A stretch of 64,000 nucleotides of DNA from Bugula neritina (Eukaryota > Bryozoa > Gymnolaemata > Cheilostomatida > Bugulidae): the NCBI GenBank assembly GCA_964035545.1, contig OZ037769.1, forward strand, positions 5,144,429 to 5,208,428, read 5' to 3'. Below are positions 11,501 to 20,000 of this stretch, piece after piece. The first letter of the stretch is position 1. Each line of letters begins with the position of its first letter. The notes below the pieces were generated by a model that was not told the origin of the DNA, ran no database searches, and saw nothing but the letters and a program-made list of their open reading frames with translations. The position numbers were made by a program, and so were the translations under genes.

Positions 11501-12685
11501 ATCGATAAGGAAATTTATCTACAACAGCCTGAAGGGTACGAAGAAACCAACAAACAAGGGAAGCTTTCTTGTCGTCTCAACAAATCCATTTATGGCCTCA
11601 AGCAAAGCGGACGCAATTGGCACCAAACACTGACCACTTTCCTCAAGGAGCAAGGCTTCACACCTGGTGCTGGAGACCCTTGTCTATACTCAAAAGAGGA
11701 CCCTTCAGATAAATCAGCCAACATCATCATTCTTTTCTGGGTTGATGACATCCTTCTCTGCTGCCGAGACGAGAACAGAATCACACAAACCAAATCTATG
11801 ATGCAACAAAAATTCAACATGGATGATAGAGGAGAATTAAGCTGGTTCCTGGGGATAGACTTCAGGAGACATGAGGACCAGTACACTATGTCACAGGAGC
11901 GCTACATAGACACGCTGCTGAACACCTACAATATGGCAGATTGCAACCCTGTATATACTCCTGCTGAAAAGGACTTACAACTAGAAAAAGCAACAGACGA
12001 CGAATATGAGCAATCAAAGGACTACCCCTACAGACAAGTTATAGGTTCTCTCATATACCTAATGACCGCCACACGTCCAGACCTAGCATGGATCATTAGG
12101 AAGCTCTCCCAACACTTAGAAAGACCTGGACCTGCACATATTGCTGCCTTGAAACGGCTGCTACGATACCTTAACGGTACAAAAGGATTCAATCTAAGAT
12201 TCACTCCCAATCAACAAGAACTAGTGGGCTATGTGGATGCAGATTGGGGCGGAGAAACCTCTACACGAAGATCAACAACAGGATATGTATTCACACTGGG
12301 TGGAGCCCCTATAAGTTGGAACAGCCGACGACAACCCACAGTGGCCTTATCATCATGTGAGGCCGAATACATGGCATTAGCCGAAGCTACAAAGGAGATG
12401 CTATTCCTACAGACTTTGTGCAAAACATTCAAGATGAAACAGCCTAACCCTAACACACTTTTCACTGACAACCTTGGAGCCATTGCCCTCACCAAGGGAC
12501 AACCATACTCACACCAGAGGAGCAAACACATTGACATTAGATTTCACTTTGTCAGAGAGCAAACCACCATAGCGTACCAACACATCAGAGGAGCAGAAAA
12601 CCCTGCCGATGTCATGACTAAGAGCTTGCCTAAAACCAATCACAGAATTGCACTGGAGCTACTAGCTATCGAATCACATGCTTGA
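8483..12685 (+). CDS. Copia gag-pol polyprotein
   Basis: 1400 aa in one frame. Domains in order: a UBN2-like Gag (residues ~10-210); two CX2CX4HX4C zinc knuckles (from ~225 and ~246); a protease region near 304; integrase with a WHRALGH...C-x2-C zinc-binding head (~437) and a catalytic D-D-E at ~501, 563 and 599 (DD35E spacing); a four-fold 32-residue repeat (~715-842); reverse transcriptase with QLDVKGAYLNA and FWVDDILL (~1088); and RNase H with YVDADWGG and SSCEAEYMAL (~1250-1300). The order PR-IN-RT-RH defines Ty1/Copia. The ATG lies in the 5' LTR and translation would read through the primer-binding site; no other Met precedes the Gag domain. Oddity: the protease motif expected to be D-S/T-G-A reads D-C-R-A-T, keeping the Asp but losing the Ser and Gly, so processing is probably impaired. 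Confidence 0.93.
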   Translation: MATHSTGYGPSGFKHRLLFDGDSNNFSIWETRFTSYLYTQDEGVHTALLPKEEGEDNAADFNKKNKRAYAELVQVLDEKSLQLVMRDAKDDGRKAFKILKEHYASTQKPRVLTLYEQLTTVKMNDTEDITDYLIRAENYSAGLKSAGENISDNLVIAMIMKGLPTSYQPFVVVHTQLDKNQTLSEFKAALTNFDLTESARCSQSTAMVFKGRDNFKPTSKRDKQCTACGKSNHSTTDCYSKHKLFCNYCKKAGHIESVCRTKKKTSKTEISSANATYAFTVNTSNQCNIATQNKSQGGQLLMVDCRATSHLVNNENNFISFDKSFTPENHYIEMADGRKTNKLAVAKGTAQFTITDDNNMEQQIYLKDALLAPTIPTSLFSVHAATQKGAKVHFSREKNILTVDRTTFPIMPKGRLYFLKTTHTGDSMNTAKSLPDWHRALGHMNTNDIIELEKVTTGMTITGAKLKIACKTCDESKITKQPHKQDDKPELATQPLQRVHSDLCGPITPTARGGQNYIINFIDEFSSMLFTYNIRHKSDATTALKQFIADVAPIGNVKEIHTDNGMEYLGQPFEAVLREKGIKHTTTAPYSSYQNGKSERTWRTIMDTARCLLKDSNHPKTFWSFAADHAKYLRNRSYQRRTGKTAYELFTGTLPDMRKIYNFGSQCTFYSEGNKLKLSDRGQSGIYLGVNTKAQGYLILTPNQKIVTSRNVIPQICGNDAMNVMPQGPAQNSRNGTQNTMPQEPAQICGNDAMNVIPQGPAQNSRNGTQNTMPQEPAQICGNDAMNVMPQGPAQNSRNGTQNTMPQEPAQTCGNDAMNVMPQGPALNSRNGTQNTIPQEPAPDPAKATNQPGPRKSERKRKPPTYLQDYDIEDTDYACSLMANIPQSYQKAVNSKDKEAWKKAMDKEINTLRNSNTWSIQPLPEDRTETKGRWVYTLKQGKTPGETQHKARYVAKGFSQIQGVDYEETYSPTTRFTSIRLLLQKAANENMKIHQLDVKGAYLNAPIDKEIYLQQPEGYEETNKQGKLSCRLNKSIYGLKQSGRNWHQTLTTFLKEQGFTPGAGDPCLYSKEDPSDKSANIIILFWVDDILLCCRDENRITQTKSMMQQKFNMDDRGELSWFLGIDFRRHEDQYTMSQERYIDTLLNTYNMADCNPVYTPAEKDLQLEKATDDEYEQSKDYPYRQVIGSLIYLMTATRPDLAWIIRKLSQHLERPGPAHIAALKRLLRYLNGTKGFNLRFTPNQQELVGYVDADWGGETSTRRSTTGYVFTLGGAPISWNSRRQPTVALSSCEAEYMALAEATKEMLFLQTLCKTFKMKQPNPNTLFTDNLGAIALTKGQPYSHQRSKHIDIRFHFVREQTTIAYQHIRGAENPADVMTKSLPKTNHRIALELLAIESHA
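8501..8514 (+). other. Copia primer-binding site (initiator-tRNA-Met half-molecule type)
   Basis: GGTTATGGGCCCAG starts directly after the LTR. It is complementary to the anticodon stem-loop of initiator tRNA-Met (CTGGGCCCATAACC), the internal-fragment priming known for Drosophila copia. It lies inside the gag-pol reading frame. Confidence 0.9.
10625..11008 (+). repeat. Four tandem 96-bp in-frame repeats in Copia pol
   Basis: Each unit encodes 32 residues beginning QICGNDAMNV and containing PQGPA, NSRNGTQNT and PQEPA. Units differ at only a few positions (ATA/ATG for Ile/Met, one A/T change). The array lies between integrase and reverse transcriptase, where Copia proteins have a variable linker. 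Confidence 0.9.
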
Positions 12686-12692
12686 GGGGGTG

Positions 12693-12964
12693 TGTTGAGA
12701 AACAATCATGCGATGCTATCGCTAATCACATTCATGACAATCACGTGACAATATGCTAACTAATTGCTTTACTAGAATCGCTGTATACTTGTTTACTCTC
12801 TCTTCCGTTTTATATTATACAAAACCATCACGCTGTTTTTCATTCTAATAAATATTTTATTATCAATTAATTAAATCAGTCAGTCAGTTTGCTCGATAAG
12901 TTAAATCAGCAATCAATAACGTATTTCATAATAAATACTATACACAATGGCCACACATTCAACA
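12693..12964 (+). repeat. Copia 3' LTR
   Basis: Same length and apparently the same sequence as 8229-8500. It begins eight bases after the gag-pol stop codon (12683-12685), preceded by the purine tract GAGGGGG. The duplicate of the LTR ATG here lies next to host sequence. Confidence 0.95.
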
Positions 12965-15056
12965 GTTCTAATTTAAAATTGTTCACATTTACAAAATGCT
13001 TTTTGAACGCGACCAGATACTAAAAGCCCCCTCTGGACTAGGCCATGTTGAATATTCTTCATTTTCCAAATGTCTATTTTCCAATTGTCCATTTTCTAAT
13101 TGTCCATTTTCTAAATAGGTGTTTTCCAATTGTCATTTTCGGAATGTCGCGGATTCATTTTAAGCCGGTGAATAACAGTGTAAAATGGTTTTATTGCATT
13201 CAAAAGTCTATCTTGAATAAACTTTTGAGCCGTTTCTGCTCCCTGAGCCATAGCGGTCACTATTGACCAGGAGGTCTCAGCATCGGGACTTACTCCAGTA
13301 GCAATATTAATAAGTTCAGTTAAATTATTGCTAAACAACTTAACATCAAACTGCTGTAATGTAAAAAGAGTTGCTGGTCTATCAATCTCATCCTTCATAG
13401 TTGTAATGATTGTCTTTCTTGTGTAGTGTTGATGACTGTGAGGCTATTTGGCAAAAATCCTTTTGCAAAGAAAGCAGTTGGGCTCTGATATGACTAGTTA
13501 AGAACCATTTTGTCCGAGCTTCTTCATGGTTGCTAATGCCAATAATACCTCCAGATGTTTTACTGTCTCGGTTCAAAGTTTGCTGCAAGACCTGATCTGG
13601 AGCCATACCTGCAAGTTTTTTCCTGTCCTTTTTACGGTGAATGAACCCTTTGCAAACATTCCATTAACTTCTGGAGCAGATTCAGGCAAATTTAGCATAT
13701 CAATAAGGTATATAGGCAGTCACCTTGAGTAGTTTGTGCGATCATACACAAAAAATACTGGTAGCATTGCCTGCATACTGTCCAAATATAATTGCCAGTT
13801 GCCACTATGCTCAGCTCGAATAAATCCCAACATGGCTTCTACTGCATGAAGGTAAGAATTCCAGAACATTGAAAGGTTAGATTTTAATTTAGTATCAGAA
13901 TCAAACTTTTTTATAGCAGTAGCAACTTTATCTGCGACAGTGGTCCATTCACGTAAGTTATCACCAATAGAAATATTATGATAATCTAATGGGTCAAACT
14001 GATCATTTTCTTGAAGCCATTCCGAAAGAGATTTTAGTTTCTGTCTTGATATTGCCTCATACAAAATCTTGTGTGCCCATACACCTCTGTTATAATGCTT
14101 ACCACATAGCACCTGTTTCACTGTAACTTCAGAATATATATCCCTGTGCACAAAAACTTGGGCGAGGCCGCTTGATTTTACCATTTTGCCAAGCGCTGCC
14201 ATGTAATTCATCAAGATATGAAAACCGCCCATTCGAATTATTGTGTTTGAAAATTCAGTTGGTTTGTTCCATTGAATCTCTTTGGCAATCTTGTAGATAG
14301 CTTGGTCAAATGTAATTATTGAATGTTTCTGATTTAAAACTTCAATAGTTTTCTTTAGCTGCAGAAGAATTGTATAAATTGTTGATGGATCTGTTGATGG
14401 TGCATTAATCATTGGGCAATACCCAATGACTGATCTTTTATTATCTTCTGTGGCAACCAAATTTGTTACGTTAAAGCTACTCCAGCTGGGGCAGTTATGT
14501 GTAGAAGGATTTATATCCAATTGAAATAGTTTGATTGGGGCAAGTCTTGCCAATAGCCATGCTGTATTTAGATTACATGAATCCTCAAGTGACTTTTTCA
14601 TATTCAGCAATGTCTCTTGACTAAGTTTTGTGATAAAATATGATTTTGAGAGCAATGCAGATGTGATTTTAACAGTGGTCTGTTAATTATTGCTGACACT
14701 CAATTTATACAGTAAATATTGAATATTAATAGTATTGATTGTAATCAATTATTCAAAATGAGTCAATAAGCTAATATAAATACACTAAGAATACATTTTT
14801 ATCATGCTGATGTTGTTCCTATCAGCAAAGAGCAATATTATTGGGTAGAAATGCAATAATTTATAACGGAGGAGATAACTCCCGTTTTATGTTTTTTATT
14901 TGTCATGGTTGGGAAAGAAGTTATATAGTTCAGAATGTAATGAAAACTGGAGAGCATTATTAGAACACAATAGAGTGTTTTCATACCAAAAATCAACATT
15001 CTAAATGCTAGAACAAAAAAGTAGCAGTTTAGAGAATATCCGGTATATGCAAAAAA

Positions 15057-15390
15057 GTAGTTTGTAATATTATAGGCTCCGCCCACTTTTTTATTTTTGG
15101 TCAAAACTTTTGTTAGAGAAAGTTTCATATGTGTACAACATTCCTTGAAAATATTTTTAATGTCAAACTTAAACTACTCAAAAAATTAAATATTTAGAGT
15201 TCCATAGTCCCCCCTTGAAAAATGCTGAACCCCTGTATATCCACCCCTCTCACGAGAGAACCCCCCCAGATACAAAAAAGGTGCTCGCAGATCTGAGATC
15301 AGTAGAATGTTAGCTTTGCAGTGATATATAGCAACAAAGGTTAGTATTGATGTGCTCCACCCGCCCATTTTTGCATGTTGGCACCCCCAC
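15057..15390 (-). repeat. Right terminal inverted repeat of the 9.2-kb element
   Basis: Mirror of 6211-6544, ending CACCCCCAC followed by TA. About 99% identity between the arms suggests a fairly recent insertion or homogenisation, in contrast to the decayed gene inside. Confidence 0.8.
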
Positions 15391-15392
15391 TA

Positions 15393-16701
15393 TAAGTTGA
15401 ATATTTGGTCTTGCATAGAAATTGCTTAATGCATTAATTAATATATATGACACATGGTTTATAGCTTATTTAGATAACACAAATAGTATTATTTAGTAGT
15501 GTGGCTTTTAGATATAAGTAATTGTGTGTTAGGATAGCACCACATGCCATGATCACGTGTTGAAATTTGTAATATTGACTTAAAGTAAAACACTAATTGA
15601 TGAACAGATGGGAATGAATAAAAAGCTGAAACATATAACAGATGCTGTTCATAAATAGAGTACACATATGTATATGTGTAAATATTTGTTTACATCAACA
15701 TATAGATGATATAATGTTTTAAATGCTTAATAAATTATTTGACATTGATCAGCCCGTTACAAAGGTCAACACGTGAGCACCGGGTGATACATTTTATCAT
15801 ATTATAGTTTTAAAGTTATTCTTTAGATTAAGGATTGCTGTACAATTAATGATGATATAGCCTACAATATACAAAAGATGAGCCAACAATAATAGATCCT
15901 TCTTACGTCAATCCCTATCTTGGCTGTAAAGCTGCCAACATACCTAACCAAGTTCTACGTCAGTCTGCCGCCGGTTTTCATTGGCCAGTTGTTGCCGGTA
16001 TCCTTAAAATCTGAACCATTGCCAAGAAGATTTAGTATAAAAGAAGCCGGGTTTCTGAAAAATAGGAGTAGGATGGAAAATGGAGAAAGATGTATGGATG
16101 AACGATAAACGAAGAATGAAGATATTATAGAAGATAAAGGCAGCTAAAGACAATTGGAGCATAGGAAATATAGCAGCAGTAACAATTATATTAAGTATTA
16201 GAAGGAACGGCAAGAAAAGCTGACTGATTGATACGAATGTACTGATAATATAGACTGGTTACAGTAAGTAATGTTACAACTTTATGTTTAAGGATATCTT
16301 AACCTCTTTTACTATTTGAACTAACAAGTGTATTAGTTTTCTTTTAAAGGCAGCACAAACTTGTTTGAGGAAATTTTGTTTGAATTGATCTATTAATTTT
16401 TTTTTAAGCAGCATAAATTATTTGAAGAGAAATTGTTGATTTGATTTATTGATTTTGAAACAGCATAAGTTTATTTGAAGAAATTAATATTTGAATTAGA
16501 AATTTTATTTTAAAGCCGCATAAATTTATATTTGAATTGAGAAATTTATTTCTAGTCTACACAAATTTAATATTGGAGAAATATTTAAATTTTAAAGCTG
16601 CACAAATTTATATTTGAGAAAATATTTGAATTTTAAAGCTGCACAAATTTATATTGAAGAATTTATTTCAAGGCTGCATGAGTTTATGTTGAAGCAAATA
16701 T
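15393..16701. other. Intergenic DNA between the two large elements
   Basis: No gene supported. A 62-codon open frame at 15920-16108 has no recognisable features. The last ~370 bp form a degenerate tandem repeat, listed separately. Confidence 0.4.
16340..16700 (+). repeat. Degenerate tandem repeat, ~40-55 bp unit
   Basis: About eight imperfect units, each with an AAAGCNGCACAAATTTAT-like core followed by TTGAAGAAAT and TTGAATTT. The Gypsy element inserted just after the last unit (GGCTGCATGAGTTTATGTTG). Confidence 0.7.
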
Positions 16702-16975
16702 TGTAGTGAGGACGTAATACGCGCGTCCCCCAAACCCCTTCAGCCTATCGGAGTGCGTCACGTGATAACCCTCAGCGAGTAGTAGTTTATCAGTAGAGAG
16801 AGCGTACTAACTAAGTGAAGATGTAGTTTCTAATCTGCGTACTTTTTGTATCTTTCTATATACTTAGTAGCGAATAAACTTTGTAAACTCTTACTTAAAT
16901 ACTTTATTGATGTGGATAAATAGACTATAATTACAAGCTAGGAACCCACGCATAGTAATTACACGAATTACTACA
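16702..16975 (+). repeat. Gypsy 5' LTR
   Basis: Begins TGTAGTGAGGACG and ends ATTACTACA. Contains CGAATAAAC (AATAAA near 16875), a likely polyadenylation signal. Confidence 0.95.
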
Positions 16976-16979
16976 GTGG

Positions 16980-16996
16980 TGGCAGCAGTGGGATTT
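16980..16996 (+). other. Gypsy primer-binding site (tRNA-Leu type)
   Basis: TGGCAGCAGTGGGATTT starts four bases after the LTR. It is complementary to the 3' end common to many tRNA-Leu (…CCCACTGCTGCCA type). Confidence 0.7.
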
Positions 16997-17036
16997 CTAG
17001 CTACTATATAAGGACAATAAGAAGTATTAGAACATC

Positions 17037-20000
17037 ATGGACGAGAGTGTAACTTCAATGGAAGAAGGTGAGCGAAACATTATTATAGGCCCTCTCGGAG
17101 CTGGAGAGGAGGTATATAGGAATACATTGGAGGTTCCCGTGTTGTTGTTCGAGGATGTTGAACAGTTCATCCAAGAGTTCCGTGAAGTTGCAGCCATTAC
17201 AAGATGGCCGCCAAGAGTAACTCTTACGAAATTGCGGATGGCACTGACGGAAGAAGCCAAGCCGTACGGGTGGAAGCCTAGCGTAAACGGGATCATTGCT
17301 ACACTACGGGCCCGTTTTGGCATGCCCGTTGCCGTCGCCAAGTCCAGGCTGCGAGGATTACTCCGCAAGACATGTACACCGCTTCCTCACCACGCCACTC
17401 TGGTGCAGAGACTGGCACGGACCGCGTATAGCGATCTGCCAGAAACACACAGCCGGCACTATACATTCGAAGCTTTTGTACAGTCCCTCAACTCTTTGGA
17501 CTTCCACCACCAGTTACAAGCCAAGGGAGTAACCACGATCGAGGCTGCAATCCAAGAGAACAAGGCCTACGCTGGAGCCGAGCGACTCTATAAGACGGAA
17601 GAGGCCACTCCCCGGACCTCTAGGGAACCAGACCATCCGGTCCGCATAGCTGCCGCGACCATTGAACCCCCCATAGAGATGGAGATGGGCCGCTTGATGA
17701 CTAAACTGGGACAATTGGTAGCGACGATAACATACAACCACTCAAGGAAAAGTAAGAGGCCGGCCACAAAGCCCCCCAGACCTATGATGCAACGCTGGGA
17801 AAGCGGCAACCAGGGGCACCGCCGCTCAAGCGGCCCACGATTCAAACGGCAGCAGAAACCACAACCTCCCCGGAGACCTCCAGAGCTCCGCGGGCCCAAA
17901 CCGAGAGGAAAACGGGGTGGATGTCGCCAGGAGCCCGTACGGGCCCAGCGGCACGCCCCCCGTCAATGGCAAACACCTCGCCGAACCAGCCAACCGGGTC
18001 GACCACGAGACCCCTTCTCTCTGCCTCTCACCAACCGCTTCGGTCCGTTGCCAGTAATGGAGCAGACCAGCGAGGCCCCTCAGGGCATCGGGGAGGATCA
18101 AAACACCCCCCCCCCGCAAGGAAACTCTCACCGGCCCCGCAAACCGCGGAACAAACGGGCGCAGCCCCGTTCGGCCGAGACCGAGCACGCTGGGGGAGTA
18201 CGGGTACAACCTCACGGAGGCAGCTACTTCTTGCCAGGGAAGGTGGCCGGTAAAGCTGTCACCTTCCTGTTAGACTCCGGGTGTACCACTAATCTCCTCA
18301 GCCGTCGGGTCTTCGACACCCTCCCTCTCAAGGAGAGGGGAGCCTTAGCTCCCTATACCGGGGAACCGGGCACCCTAGCTGACGGGTCACGGATTCCTTT
18401 CTACGGTATCATAGAATTGACTGGGCGCGTCCGCGACCAGGCCATTCAGGAAACCTTCGTCATCAGCCCACTTGAGGAAGATGCCATACTGGGGATGCTG
18501 TTCTTGAAGAGACACGGGTGCCATATCGACTTTAGCAAGTCAGCCATGCTAATGGGCGGCAAAGAGCTCACCTGTGTCGACAAGTTCGGTCGTCCCCTAG
18601 CGGGAGGTGTGCAGGTAGTACGGAACTGTACTATACCCGGCCGCTCCCGGGCTACTGTTCACTGCAGAGTGAACAATAGCCAACTCTCGGGGTTAGGGGT
18701 TGTCGAAGGTGCGCACACTAGAATCCAACTCGCCAGCAGTCTTAACCGGCTGACTGACCGAGGAGAGATCTTGGTGCAGTGTGTCAACCCCTTCTCCGAA
18801 GCGGTACAATTACCGTCAGGATCCATGCTGGGTCGCTTCCACTCCATCCAGGAGGAGGATATAGGGCCGTCGCTGGGAGCTGCGACGGAAGGTCCCCAAC
18901 AGAGCCCGTCAGTTAGGCGGGGGACCGTCCCACCACACGTCAAAGAGCTATACCAGGCAGCGTGTGACGGCTGCACGGGCAACGTGGAACGCCAGACCAT
19001 GGCTCAGTTGCTACGTGATTATAGCGACGTGTTCAGCAGTGGAGACCATGACGTCGGCCTGACCACGGCCGTCCGTCATGAGATACCGCTAGCTGCAGGG
19101 ACTACCCCTATTCGACAGCCCACTAGGAGGCTGGGACCCGAGAAGGAAAAGGAGGTCAGCCAACAAGTCCGGGATCTTTTGGACCGCGGCCTCATCGAGC
19201 CAGCACATAGTGCGTGGAGTTCGCCGGTCGTTCTGGTCCGAAAGAAAGACGGCAGTTGGCGGTTCTGTGTGGATTATCGCAAGCTCAATAGCGTGACCAT
19301 ACAGGACGCCTACCCCTTACCCAGGATCGACGAATCTCTGGACGCCTTAGCTGGCAGCAAGTACTTCAGTACGCTAGACTTGTTGAGCGGCTATTGGCAG
19401 GTCCCCCTCAGCCCAGACGCCCAGGAGAAGGCGGCGTTCATCACGCGGGACGGCTTATGGAAGTGGAAGGTCCTCCCCTTCGGACTGACTTCTGCCCCCG
19501 CCACGTTCCAGCGGCTCATGGAACAGGTCCTCAGTGGACTCCACTGGAAGACACTGCTAGTATACCTCGACGACGTCATCGTGATCTCCCCAGACTTTCA
19601 GACACACGTCAGCCGTCTGCGGGAGGTCTTCGATCGACTCCGAGGCGCCAATCTGAAGCTCAAACCCTCCAAGTGCGCTCTCTTGCAGCCAGAGGTGAAG
19701 TACCTGGGGCACGTCGTCGGCCGTCACGGTGTGGCGACGGATCCTGAAAAGGTACGAGCTATAGAAGATTGGGTAACCCCCCAGGATTTGACCGGACTAT
19801 GGGCTTTCCTGGGGCTGGTAGGGTATTACAGGCAATACATACCAGACTTTGCGGGGGTAGCGCAGCCATTAAACCGGCTCACCGCAAAGGGGGTGACCTG
19901 GCAGTGGACTCCCGTCGAACAGAGAGCGTTCGACTGTCTCAAAGGCCGCCTGCTGGAGGCCCCTATCCTGGCCTATCCAGACCCTGCCCTGGAGTACATC

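Larger units (their letters stand above)
8229..12964 (+). mobile_element. Full-length Ty1/Copia LTR retrotransposon
   Basis: A 4736-bp element with two 272-bp LTRs that look identical by eye. The 5-bp target duplication is GTTCT (8224-8228 and 12965-12969), and the LTR ends are TGTTGA...TCAACA. It has a Copia-type primer-binding site, a purine tract GAGGGGG before the 3' LTR, and one uninterrupted 1400-codon gag-pol frame. Structure and identical LTRs point to very recent insertion, but the protease active site is altered (see the gag-pol entry). Confidence 0.95.
8016..13151. mobile_element. Fold-back (palindromic) element inside the PIN-like gene, itself hosting Copia
   Basis: Inverted arms of about 120 bp (8016-8135 and 13034-13151) share CCATTTTCYAATTGT repeats, AAATAGGTGTTTTCCAATTG and, at the inner end, GGACTAG-CCATGTTGAATATT. 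Weaker inverted similarity continues inward (CCTGAGGGG against CCAGAGGGGG). Without the Copia insertion the element would be about 400 bp, typical of a fold-back MITE. It splits the PIN-like coding region between the 13111 and 8067 fragments. I could not settle a target duplication. Confidence 0.6.
6505..14655 (-). pseudogene. Decayed PIN-like/CXC-tailed protein of the TIR element
   Basis: Read on the minus strand in pieces: 14655-13720, 13606-13388, 13398-13111, then after the nested insertion 8067-7351 and onward to ~6505. Motifs appear in order: KVFVHRD-like (QVFVHRDIYSEVTVKQVL), HYNRGVWAHK, IIDGMCILHS, RVDVVFDVY, EADTRLILHAADAL, VDTDVAIIAL, HALTG-x-D, and a C-terminal cysteine cluster C-x6-C-x4-C-x-C-x8-C-x2-C-x-C resembling a Tesmin/TSO1 CXC domain. 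From memory, proteins with EADTR, VDTDV and HALTGCD motifs are multicopy and unnamed in corals and molluscs; the D-rich strands suggest a PIN/FEN-like nuclease fold, which is inference. Lesions: TAA at 7351, a frameshift near 7200, TGA in place of the HALTGCD cysteine near 7047, TGA near 6693, further frameshifts around 13390 and 13610-13720, and loss of the N-terminus. Not functional as it stands. Confidence 0.6.
6211..15390. mobile_element. 9.2-kb TIR element of unassigned superfamily
   Basis: Bounded by two 334-bp inverted repeats (6211-6544 and 15057-15390). Similarity stops abruptly at GTGGGGGTGCC... on the left and ...GGCACCCCCAC on the right, and each end is flanked by TA, a possible TA target duplication. 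Inside is one decayed minus-strand gene with PIN-like motifs and a C-terminal CXC-like cluster. That gene is interrupted at 8016-13151 by a fold-back element carrying a Copia retrotransposon. The superfamily is not evident from the ends: it is neither hAT (no 8-bp TSD) nor Tc1 (no CAGT end). An alternative is an inverted duplication of the gene's 3' end rather than true TIRs. The matched length and flanking TA favour a mobile element. Confidence 0.6.
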
